Assembly: GCA_964549745.1 (NCBI GenBank)
Contig: CAZJWP010000028.1
Location: 1-21,933, forward strand
Reading direction: 5' to 3'
DNA from: J089 sp964549745
Lineage (GTDB): Bacteria; Fidelibacterota; Marinisomatia; Marinisomatales; J089
Length of the DNA: 21,933 nt
Position 1 is the first letter of the stretch; every line of letters begins with the position of its first letter. The notes beneath the pieces were generated by a model, which saw nothing but the letters and a program-made list of their open reading frames with translations, was not told the DNA's origin and ran no database searches. A program made the translations under genes and the position numbers. Positions 15,351 to 21,933 of the stretch are shown here, piece by piece.

Positions 15351-16776
15351 CTTCGATTTTATTTTTGTCCAACAAAGATACAACCACCAAAACCAGCGAA
15401 GCGACGACAAAACTCACAAACCGTTCTGTCATCATGGCTTTCAGGTTATCCATATTGGCCCAGATAATCGTAGTTAGGGAACCGGTCAATAATCCGGCGA
15501 TTACTCCATTCCGGGTCACTTTTTTCCACCAAAGAACCGCAACCAACACCGGACCGAATGACGCTCCTAAACCGGACCATGCATAAGATACCATACTGAA
15601 AACAAGTTCGGTTGAATTCCATGCAAGAAAGAATCCCACACATCCGACAATAAATGTAAACAAACGACCTAAAAACAGCAGGTTTATTCCCCGTCTTTTC
15701 GCCCACCGTCCCATTAAATCTTCCGTCACAACCGTGGTGCTGACCAGAAGTTGGGAATCCGCGGTGGACATCATTGCTGCAATCGCCCCGGATATCAGGA
15801 TCCCGGCCAACCCTGCCGGAAGCAGTTGAGTTGCCATTAAGGGCATAAGTTTTTCGGGATCAGCAAGTGTTGTTTCAACGCCGCCGGTTAAAATTCCGGT
15901 ATGTAAAAGTTTTACTCCTATAATTCCAATAAACAATGACCCAAAGAAAGCCGGAATAGCCCAGGCAGTAGCAATTCTGCGCCCGATTTTAATTTGATCC
16001 GGATCCCGGATAGCCATAAACCGGGTAACCAGATGCGGTTGGCCCATATAGCCAAGCCCCCAGCTTAAACCGGCGATCGCTCCCGCAAAAGCACCCATCC
16101 CTGTTTTTCCACCCCATAGTGTGTGCCAGTCCAATAAAGGTCCGGTTGTGTGAACTTGACCTAATTCAATTAATCCAACCAAAGGTAAAATAACTAAAGT
16201 TCCGATCATGATTATTCCCTGAACCAGGTCGGTCCATGCCACAGCCAGGAATCCACCAAGCATGGTATAAAATACAATAATCACCGCTCCCAGGATCATT
16301 CCCTGGAGCTCTGTCATCCCAAACGAAACGTTCAACACTTTCCCGGCACCGGAAAACTGGGCAGCCACATAAAAAGTGAAAAAGAAAATGATGATCAGTG
16401 AGGAGATAAAACGTATCCAGCCGGAGTCATCGCGGGTTTTTCTCACCAGCAATTCAGGAAGGGTGAGCGCCTTGTATTTGCCGGTAGCAATTCGAAGCGG
16501 CCGGGCAATGATAATCCAGGAAATGATGATCCCTGTAATGCATCCCACAACTGTCCATAATTCCAACAACCCGGAAATCATGGCCGCTCCGGGCAAGCCG
16601 ATAAGCAACCACGCCGATTCACCGGATGCCCGTTCTGAAAAGGCAATCACCCATGGCCCAAGGCGATTCCCTCCCAGAGCAAAATCATCCATATTTCGGG
16701 TCATCCTAACCGTAATAACACCTACGGTTAATACGATAATCAAATAACCGATAAACGAAACAACAATTGCATTCAT
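15343..16776 (-). CDS. Sodium/solute symporter of the SSS family, PutP group
   Basis: This 477-residue integral membrane protein has about 13 hydrophobic segments. Key family segments are DDFALGGNRLGPWVIAFSE (30-48), SGESAWLLIGLPGAA (51-65), and GLGYMGQPHLVTRFMAIRD, which is close to the PutP (sodium/proline) signature. Further on, SGAIAAMMSTADSQLLVSTT carries the conserved Na+-site region of helix 8. It should bring proline or a related compound into the cell with sodium. The start is ATG 16776, one base after the uppP stop; the TTG 16794 version would begin inside uppP. I see no sign of proline catabolism genes beside it, so the substrate is open and I give no gene symbol. Confidence 0.86.
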   Translation of the reverse strand: MNAIVVSFIGYLIIVLTVGVITVRMTRNMDDFALGGNRLGPWVIAFSERASGESAWLLIGLPGAAMISGLLELWTVVGCITGIIISWIIIARPLRIATGKYKALTLPELLVRKTRDDSGWIRFISSLIIIFFFTFYVAAQFSGAGKVLNVSFGMTELQGMILGAVIIVFYTMLGGFLAVAWTDLVQGIIMIGTLVILPLVGLIELGQVHTTGPLLDWHTLWGGKTGMGAFAGAIAGLSWGLGYMGQPHLVTRFMAIRDPDQIKIGRRIATAWAIPAFFGSLFIGIIGVKLLHTGILTGGVETTLADPEKLMPLMATQLLPAGLAGILISGAIAAMMSTADSQLLVSTTVVTEDLMGRWAKRRGINLLFLGRLFTFIVGCVGFFLAWNSTELVFSMVSYAWSGLGASFGPVLVAVLWWKKVTRNGVIAGLLTGSLTTIIWANMDNLKAMMTERFVSFVVASLVLVVVSLLDKNKIEDD

Positions 16777-16777
16777 G

Positions 16778-17542
16778 CTACACCATCCATGCAATGATCC
16801 CTACCAGAAAGCAATAGGCGCTGAATTGATAAAATTTACCTTTTGAAATCAAATTAATTAACCATTTTAATGCAGCCCATCCCACAATCAATGATGTGAA
16901 AAATCCAGCCAGTCCGATTCCCAACGATACCGTTTCCGTAGGATTTTTTAAGACGTCCATACCTGTGAGAACACCGGCGCCCATTATAGCCGGGATAGCC
17001 ATTAAGAATGAAAAGCGCGCCGCTTCCTTAGGAGGGATTCCAAGCAACATTGCCGTACTGATGGTGGATCCCGATCTTGAAATACCGGGAATGATTGCCA
17101 CAGCCTGCGCACACCCGACAATAAAACCGTTTTTCCACTGAATCGGTTTATCCCCTTGTTTCACCCATCGGGTGACCAATAAAACCAAAGCCGTTACCCA
17201 CAGACTTATCGCAACCACATGTGTGCTGTTGAAAGCCGCATTGATTTGTTTATCAAAGAGAACACCTACAATGGCCGCCGGAACTGTGGCTAACACAATG
17301 ATGCCAATATAATTCCAGGTTTCTCGTTTATTCAATGATCGCAGGATTTCCATAATATCCGGCCAGAATACTATCGCAATGCTGACTAAAGAACCGAGGT
17401 GGAGTATAACTTCAAACGATTTACCCGGTAGATGTAAGTCCAGCAGTGCTTTCCCAAGGACCAAATGGCCGGAGCTGCTGATCGGAAGGAACTCCGTCAG
17501 TCCTTGAATTGCACCCAGAATCATCGCTTGTAAGTAGGTCAT
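16778..17542 (-). CDS. uppP: Undecaprenyl-diphosphate phosphatase
   Basis: This is a 254-residue BacA/UppP protein with about eight membrane helices. Motif 1, LTEFLPISSSGHL (15-27), includes the catalytic glutamate and serine/histidine region, and motif 2, PGISRSGST (152-160), includes the conserved arginine; both are complete. It removes a phosphate from undecaprenyl diphosphate to give the C55-P carrier shared by peptidoglycan and surface polysaccharide synthesis, and confers bacitracin tolerance when abundant. The ATG follows a very strong GGAGGGAGA site. The gene lies between pgeF and a symporter gene and upstream of glycan genes that would use the same carrier. Confidence 0.96.
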   Translation of the reverse strand: MTYLQAMILGAIQGLTEFLPISSSGHLVLGKALLDLHLPGKSFEVILHLGSLVSIAIVFWPDIMEILRSLNKRETWNYIGIIVLATVPAAIVGVLFDKQINAAFNSTHVVAISLWVTALVLLVTRWVKQGDKPIQWKNGFIVGCAQAVAIIPGISRSGSTISTAMLLGIPPKEAARFSFLMAIPAIMGAGVLTGMDVLKNPTETVSLGIGLAGFFTSLIVGWAALKWLINLISKGKFYQFSAYCFLVGIIAWMV

Positions 17543-17547
17543 TCTCT

Positions 17548-17556
17548 TCTCCCTCC
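17548..17556 (-). promoter_or_regulatory. Very strong ribosome binding site of uppP
   Basis: GGAGGGAGA on the minus strand ends 5 nt before ATG 17542 (8 nt from the GGAGGG core), in the 52-bp gap after pgeF. It is the best ribosome site in the window and fixes the uppP start. The same gap has a seven-base T-run (17579-17585) but no convincing stem before it. Confidence 0.7.
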
Positions 17557-17594
17557 GTCCTGAAATTTAGGTGAGTACAAAAAAAGGTTCAATC

Positions 17595-18275
17595 TTAGGA
17601 ATATTGCCAGCCCATAACGGCAAACATACGTCCGGCCTTATCCCCTTCTTTGCGGTATGAATAATATTGAGCATCATTTTCCCATGTACAATCCGTGTCA
17701 GATAGAATCAAATCGGAGTGCACCCCCTGATCCATTAATTGCTTCCGAGCGAAACCTTTTAAATCCACAAATAAACCGGAATCCTTTTCGATGACAAACT
17801 CCGGATCAAATTTGCTTCGGATTTCAGATCCAATCTCAAAATGACGGGTGCAAATCGCGGGTCCAAGAATCACTTTCATTTTTCTCAGGTCCGAACCGTG
17901 TTTGTGAAATTCCTGAAGCGCTGCCGGGAGTATCCCCGAAGTCAATCCGCGCCAACCGGCATGAACAAGTCCAATCCGATTATCCGAATCAAAAAGGAAT
18001 ACCGGGATACAATCTGCAACCTGAATTGAAAGAACCCACTTTTTTGATTCTGAAAGGACTCCATCCGAATTCGGGATTAAACCGGGTTTTTCCGCCCATT
18101 GAATCGATGCTGAATGGACCTGTTTCAGGTAAACCAAATTTTCCTTTTCAAGTTGTAGAGCCTCGGTTAATCGTGTCCGGTTTTCGTAAGAATCACCGTA
18201 TTGATTCCGGTATGAAAAACCCGCTGCCAGGGCGGGTTGGTTGAACCACGACGTATAGTCTTTAAATGGGATCAT
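17595..18275 (-). CDS. pgeF: Peptidoglycan editing factor PgeF (YfiH/LACC1 family)
   Basis: This 226-residue multicopper-oxidase-like 'laccase domain' protein carries the family landmarks QVHS (52-55), DG (71-72), ADC (87-89), HAGWRG (105-110) and GPAIC (138-142). His54, Cys89 and His105 have the spacing of the metal-binding residues known in E. coli YfiH. Such proteins clear wrongly built UDP-MurNAc peptides (PgeF) and have purine nucleosidase/adenosine deaminase type activities in other studies. The ATG shares one base with the preceding TAA (TAATG). Neighbours LpoA-like and uppP fit a cell-wall role. Length is typical, if slightly short at the N-terminus. Confidence 0.92.
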   Translation of the reverse strand: MIPFKDYTSWFNQPALAAGFSYRNQYGDSYENRTRLTEALQLEKENLVYLKQVHSASIQWAEKPGLIPNSDGVLSESKKWVLSIQVADCIPVFLFDSDNRIGLVHAGWRGLTSGILPAALQEFHKHGSDLRKMKVILGPAICTRHFEIGSEIRSKFDPEFVIEKDSGLFVDLKGFARKQLMDQGVHSDLILSDTDCTWENDAQYYSYRKEGDKAGRMFAVMGWQYS

Positions 18276-20215
18276 TAAGGTGTCATGGGCGGATTAACCC
18301 ACAATGAATCTTCAATAAACACACCCTGATCTATGAATTGTGTCCCCTCATACCGGTACACGTGATAGGCTTGATTCAATTTGGGTTCTGAATTGGAAAA
18401 ATAATAAGTCCTGATCCCTGAATGGGCATTTTTCAATTGATTGATCGAAGCAAGAATCGAGACCTGATCCGGAGCCGAATCGGGACAGACATGTTTCAGG
18501 AAACCAACTAAATCTTTTCCCTGAACATACAGCCTCCTGAAGGCTTTATCGATGTTCAATGCATCTTCATCCGGCTCGGCATCTACATTTCCAAGCGCAA
18601 GTGTTGTTAATCCCTGAACATGGGGTCCAACAATCTCCTGATTCAAAATATCCAGATTTTGCCATCCTTCATCCCCGACAATAACGGAATTCAGATTATA
18701 AAGTGGAAATTGCGTTCCAATATAAGTCACATCTTCAGGATGGATAGGCATAAAGATTCCGGGAATTGTATTCAGATTTACTTTGCTGGAATCAGACTGT
18801 GATAGTGATTTCTCCTTGGATTTGGGCAAATCAAAGAATGTTTGGGCATCAATATTAAAGAGGCCTTCCAGACTGTCAATTTGCATTCCAAGCAAATCAT
18901 CGTATTTGGTATTTTCCGCTTCTAAAGCCCAGGCTTTGCTGCGAATGATGGAAAACTGCTTTCGCAGATTTTCAGGTTTTCCGGAATACCATTCCGAAGC
19001 CAGGACTTTTCCCCCTAAATATTCGTATTCCTCCGTGAAAGCATCCACAATCGGCTGACCGTATTGGTCGGCCGGCGCCAGGATAGCCATAGAATTCAAT
19101 CCCAGTGTAGTGTAGCAATACCTGGCAACAATTCGACCCCGACTGGATAAATCGCCATTCAATTGAAGGATATTATCTCCCAGATCAACCAGGCCGCTCG
19201 TAATGGATACCGGAAGGATAACGGGAACTTCCGTCTCCGAAAGGGTGTTCGCAGTCAGGATTGAATTGGTTTCCGTCAGGGGACCGATCACCAAATCAAA
19301 AGCAGGATTATTTGCAATTTCACGGCTCAACTCAATTGTCCGAATTGGATCGCTGCCATTGTCCAATACCATTACCTGGAATTCAATATTAGGATTCGAT
19401 GCTTCTGAAATCCCTTTTTGAAGGCCTTTCAAGAACATTTTACCTTCATCGGATTTATCTCCGGTTAAAGGAAGTATAGCTCCAATCATCACAGCCGGAT
19501 GCGCTGTTTGATATGACCTCAGTAAAAGATGATCATAAAAAGATTGGTACTTTACTGGAAGGGATTCACGGTTTATCCGACTGAGTGTTATTGCGGCTTG
19601 ATCTACGTGGGATTGTGTTAATAATTGATAAGCTTTTATTAGATCCAATTCCGGTGAAATTGTCGAATCAGGAAACCATTTATAGAGGGAATCCATTTGT
19701 ATTCCACGCGCGGCATAGGGAATGATTCTCAATATACGATTATCAATTGAATCGGGGCTGGCCTGATTTCCAATCATGACACGTGCTTTGAGGTAATGTT
19801 TCAAGCCGAAGACAAAATCAAGACGATTCACATCCATATCGCCAAGCGCCATCTCCACCACCGGCGCGAGGGGATGATCGGAAAATGATTTAAAAAACTG
19901 ATTGGCCGTCTGAATGGCAAGATCATCGTTCCTCATAAACCGATAACACTGAATTTTTAATTCCAGTAATACAGGGATCATCGGGCTTGAATCCGGCAGT
20001 GTAGCCCGTACAATTTGATCCAATGTCTTTCGATACTGTCCTTGATTGTATAGCTGAAATACCGAACGAATTGAGTCCGGCTTGGTTGTTTGTGAAGTAT
20101 CCGGAACATCCTGACTATAAACGAGAGATATCAGGCAAAAAAAGAGAATAGCCGGCACCAAAAGCCGGGACATCAAATAATATTTTGGTATTTTTTTCTT
20201 TCTCACCGGTCGCAT
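18275..20215 (-). CDS. LpoA-like protein with periplasmic-binding-protein domain
   Basis: This 646-residue exported protein has a signal segment (residues 16-34, LLVPAILFFCLISLVYS, then Q), an N-terminal helical, TPR-like region to about 235 (for example QLYNQGQYRKTLDQIVRATL), and a type I periplasmic-binding fold from about 241 (VMIGAILPLTGDKSDEGK, then IGPLTE and LAPADQYGQPIVDAFTEEYE). This order is that of LpoA, the outer-membrane activator of PBP1A, and its relatives; branched-chain amino-acid binding proteins lack the helical part. No lipobox cysteine is visible, so it may be periplasmic rather than lipid-anchored. The start may be ATG 20215 or ATG 20173. PgeF and UppP follow directly, in keeping with a cell-wall role. 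Activation of a synthase is inference. Confidence 0.78.
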   Translation of the reverse strand: MRPVRKKKIPKYYLMSRLLVPAILFFCLISLVYSQDVPDTSQTTKPDSIRSVFQLYNQGQYRKTLDQIVRATLPDSSPMIPVLLELKIQCYRFMRNDDLAIQTANQFFKSFSDHPLAPVVEMALGDMDVNRLDFVFGLKHYLKARVMIGNQASPDSIDNRILRIIPYAARGIQMDSLYKWFPDSTISPELDLIKAYQLLTQSHVDQAAITLSRINRESLPVKYQSFYDHLLLRSYQTAHPAVMIGAILPLTGDKSDEGKMFLKGLQKGISEASNPNIEFQVMVLDNGSDPIRTIELSREIANNPAFDLVIGPLTETNSILTANTLSETEVPVILPVSITSGLVDLGDNILQLNGDLSSRGRIVARYCYTTLGLNSMAILAPADQYGQPIVDAFTEEYEYLGGKVLASEWYSGKPENLRKQFSIIRSKAWALEAENTKYDDLLGMQIDSLEGLFNIDAQTFFDLPKSKEKSLSQSDSSKVNLNTIPGIFMPIHPEDVTYIGTQFPLYNLNSVIVGDEGWQNLDILNQEIVGPHVQGLTTLALGNVDAEPDEDALNIDKAFRRLYVQGKDLVGFLKHVCPDSAPDQVSILASINQLKNAHSGIRTYYFSNSEPKLNQAYHVYRYEGTQFIDQGVFIEDSLWVNPPMTP

Positions 20216-20276
20216 TTGAAATCTATGATGAATTTAAATTTACGCAGCATACCCGTCATACACACCGACTTGTATG

Positions 20277-20302
20277 AAAAAGTTCCGACTGATTGTCGCA
20301 AC
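20277..20302 (-). terminator. Intrinsic terminator after trkH
   Basis: On the minus strand GTTGCGAC and GTCGGAAC form an 8-bp stem with one G-G mismatch around AATCA, followed at once by TTTTT. It lies 26 bp after the trkH TAG and before the LpoA-like gene, so it should separate trkH from the long chain that follows. The 113-bp gap holds no convincing promoter that I can name for the downstream unit. Confidence 0.65.
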
Positions 20303-20328
20303 AGCGATGTGAATTACCCGACGATGAA

Positions 20329-21771
20329 CTAACCGGTCCAGAATTCCGGCAGGATCAGCGTGAAAAAAGTCCAAATCTCCAAACGCCCGCAAAGCATATC
20401 AGCGGAAAGAAGCCATTTCCCAACGGCGGAGAATCCGATGAAATTATCGAAGGGACCCACCGCATCAATTCCCGGACCTACGTTTCCCAAAGTCGCCGCG
20501 ACTGCGCTAAATGAAGTTCCCATGGAATGACCGAATAGAGTGAGCACCAATCCTGAAAACAGGAAAATCAGTATGTATGATGCAATAAATCCCTGAACAC
20601 GCAAATGGAGACTCTCATCAATAAGTTTTTTATTCGAACGAATGTGTTCGATTAACCTCGGGTGTAACATCCGATGAAGGATCAACTTGAAATTTTTCAC
20701 CAGCACCTCATATCGCCAGACTTTGATTGACCCGCTTGTGGACGCAGCCGTCCCTCCGACAAACATGAGTAAAATCAATACCAGTACACTGAATGAAGGC
20801 CAGTACTTGAAATTTTCAGTGGCAAATCCCGTTGTTGTAATGATGGACACCACTTGAAAGGCCGCTTTCCTTAATGCTTGCGGAAAAGTCAGTTCCAGAT
20901 GGTAATATTCATACAAATTCAGTGCGACCAGAAATGTAGCCGACGCTATAATAACGATAAACGCTTTAAATGATGAATTCTTGAAATATAAAAATTTGCC
21001 ATGTAAGGCATGATAATGAAGAACAAAACTGGAAGCACCGGCGATCATAAAGATCATGATCACATCTTCAACATAGACACTGTGGAAATAGGCAATGCTT
21101 TCATTGTGCGTTGAAAATCCGCCCCCTGCGATTGTTGCAAATGCGTGGGTTACCGCATCGAACCAACCGGTTACCGGCCACAATAAAAATACTTCCGCGA
21201 TGGTAAAGAAAACATACACCTTCCAGTAGGACAGGGCAATGGTTGCAATCCTCGGAAATAAACGCTCCTCATTGATAGAAATCGGCGCTTCCGAATTGAA
21301 CAATGCATTGCTCCGCTGCATCGATGGGAAAATGGCAATGGCCAAAACAACAATTCCCATTCCACCCAACCAATGGGTTTCGGACCGCCAGAATAAAATA
21401 CTTTTCGGCAAAGAATCAATATCCGGTAACATTGTGGAGCCGGTAGCCGTAAACCCGGAGATGGTTTCAAAAAAAGCATCCGTGAAATTGTGAAATACGT
21501 GGCCTATCAAAAATGGGATTGCACCGAAAGCCGACGACACAACCCAGGCACTGACAACAATAAGTACAGATTCTCTGATATTCAATCCCTGGGGAGGTTT
21601 TTCAGTGAAAAAAGAATACAAGGACAGGATTGCCATAATCAGGATTGGGATTAAAAAAGGCATTTGGCTGGGTTCGCCATACCCGATAGAAATAATTAAC
21701 GGAAGAATCATGGCAACCGCAAGGATTCCCAGGATTCGTGACAAAGAAAACAGGACCGAACGCAAGTTCAT
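20329..21771 (-). CDS. trkH: TrkH-type potassium uptake transporter subunit
   Basis: This is a 480-residue membrane protein of the TrkH/KtrB superfamily. Four pore loops are visible: FTATGST (107-113), AGGGFST (215-221), TTTGFA (312-317) and LGNVGPG (428-434), each with the glycine of the selectivity filter. The C-terminal GRLEIWTFFTLILPEFW is the well-conserved TrkH end. It conducts K+ across the inner membrane and normally needs a cytosolic NAD-binding TrkA/KtrA partner, which is not in this window. ATG 21771 has CAGGT about 6 nt upstream. A palindrome covers its candidate promoter. The terminator after it suggests a single-gene unit or the end of an operon from beyond the right edge. Confidence 0.93.
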   Translation of the reverse strand: MNLRSVLFSLSRILGILAVAMILPLIISIGYGEPSQMPFLIPILIMAILSLYSFFTEKPPQGLNIRESVLIVVSAWVVSSAFGAIPFLIGHVFHNFTDAFFETISGFTATGSTMLPDIDSLPKSILFWRSETHWLGGMGIVVLAIAIFPSMQRSNALFNSEAPISINEERLFPRIATIALSYWKVYVFFTIAEVFLLWPVTGWFDAVTHAFATIAGGGFSTHNESIAYFHSVYVEDVIMIFMIAGASSFVLHYHALHGKFLYFKNSSFKAFIVIIASATFLVALNLYEYYHLELTFPQALRKAAFQVVSIITTTGFATENFKYWPSFSVLVLILLMFVGGTAASTSGSIKVWRYEVLVKNFKLILHRMLHPRLIEHIRSNKKLIDESLHLRVQGFIASYILIFLFSGLVLTLFGHSMGTSFSAVAATLGNVGPGIDAVGPFDNFIGFSAVGKWLLSADMLCGRLEIWTFFTLILPEFWTG

Positions 21772-21801
21772 GAATTACCTGTTTCCCTTATGCCATTGTA
21801 A

Positions 21802-21824
21802 TTCCGGTATAGATCATACCGGAA
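21802..21824 (-). repeat. Perfect palindrome upstream of trkH (operator-like)
   Basis: Two perfect 9-bp arms, TTCCGGTAT and ATACCGGAA, flank the 5-nt GATCT, 30 bp before the trkH ATG. No T-run follows on the minus strand, so it is not a usual terminator. The left arm and spacer overlap the candidate -10 box, as expected for a repressor operator. It could also act as an RNA hairpin if transcription begins further upstream. Confidence 0.6.
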
Positions 21825-21840
21825 ATTTGTGATGGGTCAG
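21813..21840 (-). promoter_or_regulatory. Candidate sigma-70 promoter of trkH
   Basis: CTGACC (21835-21840, 4 of 6 matches to TTGACA) is followed after 16 bp by TATGAT (21813-21818, 5 of 6 matches to TATAAT). The start site would fall near 21805, giving a leader of about 35 nt. The rest of the 162 bp from the trkH start to the right edge is AT-rich and shows no gene that I can support. Confidence 0.4.
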
Positions 21841-21933
21841 ACACCGCTTTCAGGAAAAATCGAAAATATTGAATAATAAATTTACTTTAAAAACGAATTT
21901 CGAACCGATCCTTTTTCAGTGATGCTGTCCTGA

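Noticed and set aside
15351..15410. Longer HolA start adding 20 residues
   Set aside because: The extra residues (tryptophan-rich) come from the antisense-like overlap with the symporter 3' end; MTDFSAAIREVQKG is the normal family N-terminus.
16376..16747. 123-codon open frame on the plus strand
   Set aside because: It is the shadow of the symporter gene on the other strand, which has a firm family match; composition is basic and featureless.
16777..16794. Longer symporter start at TTG 16794
   Set aside because: It would lie within uppP; ATG 16776 follows one base after the uppP stop and matches the family N-terminus.
17579..17597. Terminator after pgeF
   Set aside because: A seven-base T-run follows pgeF, but the preceding sequence forms only a broken 4-6 bp stem with a large loop; not convincing.

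Overview
The window reads as a dense, single-direction stretch of a Gram-negative bacterial chromosome. All 20 recognisable genes lie on the minus strand, so transcription runs from the right end to the left. Outer-membrane-type lipoproteins, an LpoA-like protein and an undecaprenyl-pyrophosphate phosphatase indicate a two-membrane envelope. The mix of envelope, TPR and sulfotransferase genes, moderate GC and many sulfated-sugar-type genes would fit a marine FCB-group lineage such as Ca. Neomarinimicrobiota or a relative. That placement is inference and was not tested. I see no tRNA, rRNA, CRISPR array, transposase or attachment site.

Right part (about 13.2-21.8 kb): a TrkH potassium-uptake subunit stands alone, with a palindrome over its candidate -10 box upstream and an intrinsic terminator downstream. 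Then comes a compact chain: LpoA-like lipoprotein/periplasmic-binding-fold protein, PgeF, UppP, a sodium/solute symporter of the PutP group, DNA polymerase III delta (HolA), an ECF sigma factor and its membrane anti-sigma factor. The first three genes share a peptidoglycan and lipid-carrier theme.

Middle (about 9.1-13.1 kb): a membrane-anchored GAF-GAF-GGDEF diguanylate cyclase with intact active and inhibitory sites, a 14-TPR lipoprotein, and a small predicted lipoprotein whose signal peptide lies upstream of any ATG, GTG or TTG codon.

Left part (about 0.05-9.2 kb): a surface-glycan locus. It has a polyprenyl-phosphate-type GT2, a second membrane GT2, a class I methyltransferase, two GT-B glycosyltransferases, two PAPS-type sulfotransferases, a CmoB/DUF1698-like methyltransferase and a Wzx-type flippase. 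Together they could build, methylate, sulfate and flip a lipid-linked oligosaccharide. No polymerase, ligase or PAPS-synthesis genes are visible, so the locus probably continues past position 1. Base composition looks lower in GC in this part.

From the LpoA-like gene to the left edge no gap exceeds about 70 bp and many starts overlap the preceding stop (TAATG, TGATG, ATGA, TTGA, 8-bp overlaps). The whole 20 kb may therefore be read as one or a few long transcripts linking cell-wall upkeep, a sigma/anti-sigma pair, c-di-GMP synthesis and surface polysaccharide assembly.
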